This document shows positions 55,541-64,000 of a stretch of DNA of 64,000 nt, piece after piece. Numbering within the stretch: the stretch's first letter is position 1; the number at the start of each line of letters is the position of its first letter. The stretch comes from Humulus lupulus (taxonomy: Eukaryota > Streptophyta > Magnoliopsida > Rosales > Cannabaceae), in contig NC_084796.1 in the NCBI RefSeq assembly GCF_963169125.1, positions 90,504,888 to 90,568,887 on the forward strand, given 5' to 3'. Under the pieces are notes generated by a model. That model searched no databases. It was not told the DNA's origin and saw only the letters and a program-made list of their open reading frames with translations. The translations under genes were made by a program, and so were the position numbers.

Positions 55541-57774
55541 CTTACGGTGAACGTTGAACCGTGAATTTAAATCACTACTCGAGTTCTTTGGTTAAAAACA
55601 TGCTTCTAAGTGTTATTAATAGGGTAAGGTGGAAAATCTATCAAAAGGAAAGGATATATTTTATTAAAAACATAACAGTTCATGGGCCCATAAAAAAGAT
55701 TTACAAGTTATTTAATACTCAAAATGGTCATTGCAGTTTCAAATTTACAAACCCACCGACTTAAGCGGCAAAAATAAGGTAAACCCCCTAGTTCCTCTGA
55801 GAACTCCTTAGTCGTGGTGGTCAAGTGGCTGCATATGTACACAGTACAACCTAAGCTCTCCACTAAAGGTTGGGTGAGCTTTTCTTTCCCTTTACCTGCA
55901 CCACATAGGACCTATGGCCAAAGCCCAGCAAGAAAACACAATATTGCATGAATATAATATCAACAATGATCATAATAATCATTCAGGACTTTCAGTCCAA
56001 AATAGAGGGGTGACAGTCGCAAAAGTCACTTAGATGGGTTCTGTTCCCATTAGCCATGTGACGATAGGGTCACTGGGGCTTTACAAATAAGTGATCCTTT
56101 CACTAGCTTAAACAGGATAGGTGCTTGATGAACTAGTCACCAACATAACCTACCTTCTGACCATAGAGTCACAACCATGGGATTCGGCTCCCTAGCCATG
56201 TGACAAGTAGTCACCTAGGCCTTTGGCCCTGGCTCTGAGTAACTAGTCCTAGACTTGTCAAGCGCTTATAATTTTTATCGACCTTAGGGTCGGTCCAGCA
56301 TTAATGCTCCTAGAGTCATTCAGCGTTGATATCGATTAGATCAAATCTTTTATCGGCCCTACGTTCATGACGCTTATGCCGTTTCTGACTCTCAAGTCAG
56401 TAAAACACGACCAATGCCGACCCTGATTAGTCAGTGCCATACACAAGTAAGCAAGATTTGCCAAGCATTTAATATGCAATCAATGTCCACATTTAATAAC
56501 CAACATGCCTCAACAACAACCATGCATGTCATATGCACAGGGTGCAGTTTTCTTACCTCTGATTCGAGCGAGAATGAATAAAAGAACAACCCTTGAGAAA
56601 GATCAACCTTTAAGTCCCTTAGCGTCACCTAGTCATAACCAAATATGGGACACCATCAATAAAATGAATAACAAAGGATTTCCGAATCAAGATCTAGCCT
56701 CCGGGACATCGAATCCCACTAATGCGAGTAGTAGGAATGATCCCAAGGCCTAAAACTGAGTTCCCATGATCAAAACGCCCAATTGGCCTCAAAAACCTCC
56801 ATGAGTCGCGACCCTAGAAGCTTGAGCCACTACAAGAAAAAACAGTATTCATAACACTTAAAAACTGCTAACCGAGAGTATTGATAACGCTTCTGAAAAC
56901 GCTAACATAGCCCCTATTATTAAAAGTCATGTCTTTTCTATAACAGTATTCGAATGTTATGTTCGATGTTATCTTAAACAATTCAATAACACATTTTTAG
57001 TTGCTATAATATTCAAATAATAACATTTAGTTAGAGGATTTGGTTATAAATTTGAAATTTAATCTTATACTTTATGCATAACACTTTCCAACTGTTATGA
57101 AAATTGTTACATTTGATCATTTTATAACGGTTTTAGTTCATTATATTATATAAATCATAATTTTTTGTCCCAATTATAATATATTATACAAAACAACCAT
57201 AATTTTTGTAAATTCTCCCAGTAATAACATTTTGTTATTTTGTAGAATGAATTTTTATTGTTGTAAAAAGTTATTATTATTGTATTTTGATTAAAAAAAT
57301 CACAATTGATCACAAGTGTAATATTAAATAGATCAAAAAATCTAAAATATTCAATATATATCATAAACCACGACCTACTTCAAACCATGACACTATTCAC
57401 TTCAAAAGTTCTTAGTTTTAACTTGAGTTTGAAAGCATACATAATAAAATTCTAGTCTTGCACATCTTTTGCTTCAAAAGTAAAAAACAGAAACATAACA
57501 AGATACACAAAAAGTAAACCATGAAGCTTGCTCCACCCTCCAATTCATCATCCATTCCATTGTGCACTTGTCTTTGTTGTGAGGTTGATTTGCTTAGCTA
57601 CACAAAAGTTTAAATAATTAATGCTTAAACATAGAGTTAATAGTAAACTAAAAGAGTACAAAAAGAAAGAAAGTTAATAACCTCATTACGACTTTATAAG
57701 CTGGCCATGCAATCACACTAACTACAACACGTAGGTATGAAATGAAAGATTGAAGATGGTTGTATAATTATCAT

Positions 57775-60700
57775 ACATCAAATAGCTAGCATGGTTTTCT
57801 AAGATGTTCTTAACAGAAGCAACATGAGCATTCTATTCTTTGAATGAGGTGTTGCTCCAAAGAAAAATTTCAATATTAATATCATTTATTAAAAAAACTG
57901 CCAGATCTGAGACAACGAAAATTAAGGGAAATGTACATCAACCTTTTATCCAAGGATTGCTTCCTGTAACTGGAACGAAATAAGAAATAACCCAAGAACC
58001 TTGGAGATAGACTATCGGAATCTGTTGACACAGGTTCCAACTCCCTTCCTGATCTCAGCAAAAGCCTTACCTAGGAACCAAAAAAGGAACAATGTTCCTG
58101 TTAAATTATTCTTGTATCTAAAAGAACCTTGTTTGTGTTTATAACAGCTAATATTTGCTTTAAAAAAATACCAGCTCTCCAACAAGTTCGTATAAAGATT
58201 CATTGAGTGTTGCATGCATCATGTGACCAATTCTTCTTAGAGACATCATTCAAAGAAAACAATATCCAATTATAAACAGACTATTTTTAAAATGAAACCT
58301 ATGCAAGTACCTGCAAGAAGCGTAAAGCACAGTACTGGCTGGCTGCAGGACCTTCAAGTTTAGCAATCACCTAAGATATCCAAAGTCAAAATATATTCAC
58401 CAACTTGCATAATCCCCCCCCCCCCCCCCAATCAGCTATTTTAAGCTGCATTTGCAGCTGGAACTTTTTCATATCCAAAAGTAAAGTTTTTATGAAAATT
58501 TAATGATGCGGAAAGTGGATGTGATTATAAACATTGTAAAAACAGCCAAAATAGAAAACTTTTCAGAAATTATGCTTCTCATATATGTAATGATTATAGA
58601 ACATTATGTACAATTTAGATTTTTATGCTTTGGTCAACAAAAATTCACTCAACTAACAAATAAAATGTACAACTTCTATGGAACTAAGCGGATTTTTTTT
58701 ATGAAGAATTAGAATTACATACCAATGGCCTAGCCACAAGATAAATTACAAAACTAGAAATAAATTAAATGATAACTAACTGCACTTCCAGTTTAGTCTA
58801 GTGCGGAAGACATCAGAAGTTACCGAACGGCTTCACTTCTCTAACAGAAGTTATAGCTAATTTTGAGAAAAAAATTATTCTTACCTGTATGTAGCAAGCT
58901 CCAGTTTGGTACCATCTACGTTGGAAGCATTCCTCAAATAACCTGAAAAGTAGAATTACACAGCAGCACATATAAAGAGAAATTAAAGAAATACTCAGTT
59001 GATCTTCCGGCAACCGAGAACAAATCTGCCCAATGTCTGCCATCGGTTTTTCAGGCAACACTCACTACTACGTCAAGATACTTCAGAAAATTTCTGATTA
59101 ATTCACATGTCTTATCTAGAAGAGAGAAAGTTTTGGAATTAGGAACGGTTATCTGATTCTTGTTCACACTTTGCCTGCACGTAAATTACACATGAACAAA
59201 TACATGAAATTCTAGTGTGATCACACATAGGTAGCATGAACAGTCTTGACAAGTAAATAATTAACAAAGGGCACCAGGAAGTAAATTCCAGATTTCATTC
59301 CACAAAAATACCTAGCTAACAAACTAGACATGTTTTGCAGCCAAATTAATTTTCATCAAATATTAATTGATTCTCATACATTTTAACTATTTTTACTAAC
59401 TGCAGAAATATCACCTGCGCATCTGACAATACCTTAAAACCTGCTCCTTGGATCACTTCATACCTTAACTAGGGTTAAAAGAGGCCTAACAAATAGAAGA
59501 GGTTCTAGACTTCAACTATGAAACATTACATAGCAGCACTGACAAAGATAGAGAACTAGGGTAACCACGTTAGCAAAAAGACCCAGTAATGTTTTGCTTA
59601 ACAAAACTACTATAAACATTACTCCATTTAGATAATGGCCAAAAACAGAACCATTGTACTTTTGAGGTAATTTTATTCTCATTGAATGTACCTGGATATT
59701 TCTGCATCAAACACCCTAAAGAGAAGCCACTCCAAACAGTGAGAAAAATGAGGCTTCTCTGCTGATAACGGAACCAGCCTCAAAGCTTCTTTGCGTTTGT
59801 CCCTCTGAATACAAAATCAGAATTAAGTACAATATCTTCAAGAAAGATCAGGAATAACAACAAACAAAATTAAAAAGCTGCAAAGCCAACAGAATATAAT
59901 TTTGGTAACCAGAGGCAATTCATAGACACTTATGCAATAACGCCCCAAACTAAACACATATGCTTGAACCTAATCTAACAAAGGGCTTCAAGTCATATTC
60001 CAACCTTGTGGGCTAGTAATTAAGCGCACGAGCTGACATCTTCTTTTCAAATTTCAATAGAAGGTAGACAATATTATATATAGTACAAGAGAATTCCATA
60101 ATTGGACAGTAAAAGAAACATTGGACCTTCACTTTCATATAAAGGAAAGAGAAAATAGTACCTGAAGAAGATGCCTTAAAAGGCAATAAAAATAATTTCA
60201 TAACTTACAAAACCTTATTATGTTTCTTTTTTAAAAGAAAAATGATTTTCCATTAAAAATAAAATAAAATAATACTTGAATGAATACAGAAGCCAGCAAT
60301 TTAGTAGATAGTGACCTCACCTGGAAAGGAACTAAAATTGCACACTAAGGGAAGGGGGAAATTGAAAAATAAGGAAAAAAAAATGCTAACAAAGAAGATA
60401 AGCTTTTATTATATGCAAAACCTGTGGCTTCTAGCACCAAAGAATACGTACCTGTAAGAAATCCTCCTGCTTAAAAGGGTCAGCACCCAAAGAAGGATAC
60501 CAAACCTGTAAAAATAAACTTCCAACCAGAATAAATATCAGACAAGTAAAACAAACAGAATTAAAGCAGAAACTCATTAAGCAAAAAAGTTCTTGCAAAA
60601 TATCAGAGATAAGATATTGAACTTGATGACTCATTACCTGCATCCCTCTGTGTCCATAATCAAACCAAGATACTTCCTCAATTAAATTAGTTTTGTCCTC

Positions 60701-60800
60701 TGATCGACTGCAAGTAACCCAAAATAATTCAACAGAATCAGTTAGTTCCCTTTCACGCCCATCATCCAAATCAAGAAGAGAAAGCTCCCCAAATCACAAT
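57775..60800 (-). pseudogene. RIC1: Captured gene fragment: C-terminal half of RIC1 (Rab-GEF subunit)
   Basis: Exons on the minus strand in native order: about 60800-60638 (GELSLLDLDDGRERELTDSV, SWFDYGHRGMQ), 60505-60452 (VWYPSLGADPFKQEDFLQ), 59804-59692 (LSAEKPHFSHCLEWLLF), 59174-58995 (NSKTFSLLDKTCELIRNF, TDGRHWADLFSVAGRSTE), 58942-58885 (LFEECFQRRWYQTGACYIQ), 58370-58311 (VIAKLEGPAASQYCALRFLQ), about 58214-58172 (ATLNESLYELVGEL), then about 58025-57940 (LSPRFLGYF, SYRKQSLDK) and 57845-57775 (HVASVKNILENHASYLM). RIC1 with RGP1 activates Rab6-type GTPases at the Golgi. At least one exon between 60452 and 59804 is gone. A CGA-to-TGA stop, an in-frame TAG, a lost acceptor and a frameshift make it a pseudogene. 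Most splice sites survive. Confidence 0.85.
58995..59174 (-). pseudogene. RIC1: RIC1 fragment exon with premature stop
   Basis: 180-bp exon between TACGTGCAG and GTATTTC. After the residues YLDVVVSVA a TGA stands where the family has Arg, then KTDGRHWADLF continues in phase. The stop fits a C-to-T change. Confidence 0.75.
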
Positions 60801-60846
60801 GAATAGACAGTAAGTGGCATAAAATAAGACAATCACATGGTATTAC

Positions 60847-60873
60847 CCACCCCCACCCCCACCCCCACCCCCA
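60847..60873. repeat. CCCCCA microsatellite
   Basis: Four to five tandem ACCCCC units within an intron of the captured RIC1 fragment. Confidence 0.8.
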
Positions 60874-61997
60874 TGCCACACACACATCACACATACTGCA
60901 AAATGTGGATACAACTAATCCTCACGTTCACCCAAAATAATTTAAGAAATTATTAATTAATTTGAAATTGATCCAGTTCTCTATCAATTTCATGTAAAGA
61001 GCTGTAGCTAGAATTTACAAGATAACAATTAAATGTGTGTGCAATGCAATTTACTAACCTCTATATGTTCCAATTATATTCCATGCAGAAAATGGACCCA
61101 AGCTACTTTCTTTTTTTCCTCTGAATAACCACTGCAAGAGGCAAATGAGGTGAATTCAGCAAATTCACTCAAATTTCCATCCATATTTTAAACGCATATT
61201 TCTAAAAAAAAAAAAAGAAAGAAAGAAAGGAATTTTCTCCCTCCTTTTCCTGCCAGAAACTATTTCAAAGGAAATTTTACATTTGCATACTTACCGAAAG
61301 GAAAGGGAAAGGGAAAGGGAAATGAGAGCAGCTAAATTTCTAAAAGGAAGTTCATTAAATTAAAACTGGCTTTCACATGACAGATACATTTCTTAAAAAA
61401 AATATTTCTTTTAGTTGTCTTCTTGCATAAAATGAAAGGTACAATTTGTTAACTTCTGTATTGTCTACTCCAATTTATGAACCAAGAACAAAACTCAATG
61501 TGAATAAATACGAGCTACTTTCAATAAGACTACATGGCAAAGCCAGAAAAACACATCAATGACAAAGCTAATGAACCTCCTCTTTCTTCTACGGTTTTGT
61601 GCAACAGAGATGAGTATGTTATTAACTAATTTTTCTGATAAAACTTATAGCTTTTAGTAAAATACTCTAGCACCTCAGAGTTCTTGCAATTTGTATTTCA
61701 ATAATATCTCATTCTCCTCCTACTCTCCTCATTGCAGCAGAGTTATAACTTAATAAAAAGCTAAAGCAACTTTGGAGTAAACACAAATACAGATTGCCCC
61801 CAGTCATAACTTTCTAAAACGTATAAATAATTTCACTGAAATATAATCTCTAATCTCTTAGTGTGTACACTGACTAAGAGAAACATTGAACAAAACTAAT
61901 AACCACTACCCAATTCAAATTTTAATCTTTATAGCTGATTAAACTATTCATAAACTTTTTTTTAAAATAAAAGTAAGGCAATAATCTCAATACCAAC

Positions 61998-62177
61998 CTC
62001 ATCGCCCCAAGAACGAGCTCTCTCTCGCAAGAGTCTAACACTAGCCACCGGGTGCAAAACCAGTAACGCAAGCCAAAATCCAAAGACGACCCAATTCAAT
62101 AAACCTAATCTCCTCTTGGAAAAGCACCCAAAACCCAAATTTCTCTTGGCCACCATATCAGAATCTGGGTATCCCAT
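61998..62177 (-). pseudogene. Captured first exon of a FLYING-SAUCER-like membrane RING E3 ligase gene
   Basis: Starts MGYPDSDMVAKRNLGFGCFS, has one hydrophobic segment (LLNWVVFGFWLALLVLHPVA, signal-anchor-like), and ends VRLLRERARSWGDE followed by a GT donor (GTTGGT). The LRERARSWGDE ending is what I recall for the start of plant FLY1/FLY2-type transmembrane E3 ligases, which act on pectin methylation. Only this exon is seen; no downstream exons follow inside the element. The assignment rests on a short motif. Confidence 0.5.
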
Positions 62178-62454
62178 CCCCCCCCCCCCCCCTAAAAAAA
62201 AATCAACCTAGGACAGTTTGACCTTGGAGCTTAGTCGTTGCAATCGAAAACGAATAATCAAAGACAATAGGAAGAAACCCATTAGAGTAGAAAGCTAAGG
62301 TTTAAGATACATGGAAAAGAAAGGAAGATTGAAGCCAAATAGGTTCAGCCAAACAATAACCAAATACACCCATAGAAGCCATCACCCATAAAAAGGAAAT
62401 GAAAAGGAAGTATGTATAAACCCATCAGTTATTTTAGCTTTATTTAATAAATTA

Positions 62455-62952
<498 letters not shown>

Positions 62953-64000
62953 TCAATATATGTTATTTTTTAATGTAATATATACTAAAAATTGTTGTAG
63001 TGAGCCGCAGCCCCCAGCCACACCAGGAGCAAGCGCTATGGCACCCACTACTCAGTGTCGTGGCCCCCAGCACGCCCAAAATCTCACCTCCTGCTTCTTC
63101 GATCTTGGGTCGCGGCGCCCAAGAACAAGGTCGTGGCCCCCACCCGCGAACCAACCACAACTCCGTTTTCTCCCATTCTAAACCTTCCAAAAACATACCT
63201 AAACATCTCCAAATCCAAGAATCAAAGTTCCCAAACTTCCCAATCATCCAAAATCATCAAATCCCAAGGCTCAAACGAATGAAAAACTCATCGATTCACA
63301 AAATCGAATTCAAAGCTTAGAAACTCTAAAAACTCAAAACTTAAAACTTAGATTACCTTTGATTGGGTTGTTTCTCGTTAAATCCTTCGGTCAAGAAGCT
63401 TCTAATCTTTCCTAGGATCGCTATGCCTCGATCCTCGCTTGATTTTGACTCCTAGAACTCAAGATTTCCTCGAAATTGCCACAAACGGTAAAAAGACTAA
63501 CGGGAAGAGAGAGAAGGGTTTTAAACGTACGGTTTTTTCTGACGAAGTACTTCAAGCTTAAGTAACCTCAAATAAAACCTAATGCTCGAGGTCCCAAAAA
63601 CACCCTGGGGACGAAATAGTCAAAACTTCCAGAATTTCCTCCTGATCTCAGTAACTCCCAATTCCCCATCAAATAATCACTCTCATTACCCAATATCCCA
63701 ATAATTGTCCCTGTTATGACAAAACCGCTAATTTGCAAGACATGATCGTCTCATGCTGAATAGCTCGAATATATCCCCATAATAATGGGATCTCATCCCT
63801 AAATCACAATATGCACCAAAATACACAAATATGCCCTCAACGGGCCAAATTACCAAAATACCCAAATAGTCAAATGTGGACCCACATGCTTGCATTTAAC
63901 ATCATATTATAATATAATTCACATAAATATGCATATAATAATTTAATGGCATAATTAAACAATTATGGCCCTCACGGCCTACTAACCCAGCCATTAAACC

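Noticed and set aside
63000..63320. Overlapping frames of 75-106 codons at the window end
   Set aside because: They lie inside the minus-strand Tekay LTR and have no coding features.

Overview
This is a window from a large, repeat-rich flowering-plant nuclear genome, most likely a eudicot. The evidence is plant Ty1/copia and Ty3/gypsy LTR retrotransposons with Met-tRNA primer sites, CACTA transposons, Helitrons, AT-rich spacers, and an intron-containing R2R3-MYB gene of the anthocyanin type. The style of the retroelements would fit Rosales such as Cannabaceae, but I cannot prove the species. There are no bacterial features.

Left part (1 to about 23.3 kb): a nested retrotransposon stack. The oldest layer is a degenerate plus-strand Ty3/gypsy element of the Tat type: gag, protease, RT and RNase H remnants, then a long ANTISENSE extra gene, then a polypurine tract and 3' LTR (22539-23262). 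Two younger elements interrupt it. A Tekay-type chromovirus (5773-15121, TSD AATAT) splits the antisense gene. A copia element (16758-22535, TSD AAATG) landed exactly on the junction between the polypurine tract and the 3' LTR. The Tekay copy is full of stops although its LTRs are nearly identical. The copia copy keeps an 840-codon Gag-protease-integrase frame but has lost its whole RT domain and part of its primer site.

Middle part (23.3 to 36.2 kb): the one clear host gene. It is a minus-strand R2R3-MYB (exons 35435-35561, 35218-35347, 23780-24161) encoding 212 residues, with the bHLH-binding signature, the ANDV box and the KPRPRT motif of anthocyanin regulators. Its second intron is about 11 kb. 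It has filled with a SINE-like insertion, two Helitron copies, a hairpin MITE, and a foldback element (28047-34078) whose right arm was hit by a CACTA element (29732-33709), which itself holds a solo gypsy LTR (32199-32912).

Right part (36.2 to 64 kb): a copia element (36242-41319) sits about 0.7 kb upstream of the MYB start. It is followed by a non-autonomous CACTA element (43495-48142), a solo-type Tekay LTR (48998-51269), an unresolved retroelement-like stretch, and a copia fragment related to the first copia element. That fragment is cut by a minus-strand Tekay LTR which runs off the window end. This LTR is in turn split by a 6.2-kb CACTA element (56828-63002) that has captured pieces of three unrelated host genes: the C-terminal half of a RIC1 Rab-GEF gene with its introns, the first exon of a FLYING-SAUCER-like membrane protein gene, and one exon of a brassinosteroid-signalling kinase (BSK) gene. 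This gene-carrying CACTA element and the MYB locus are the most interesting parts of the window.
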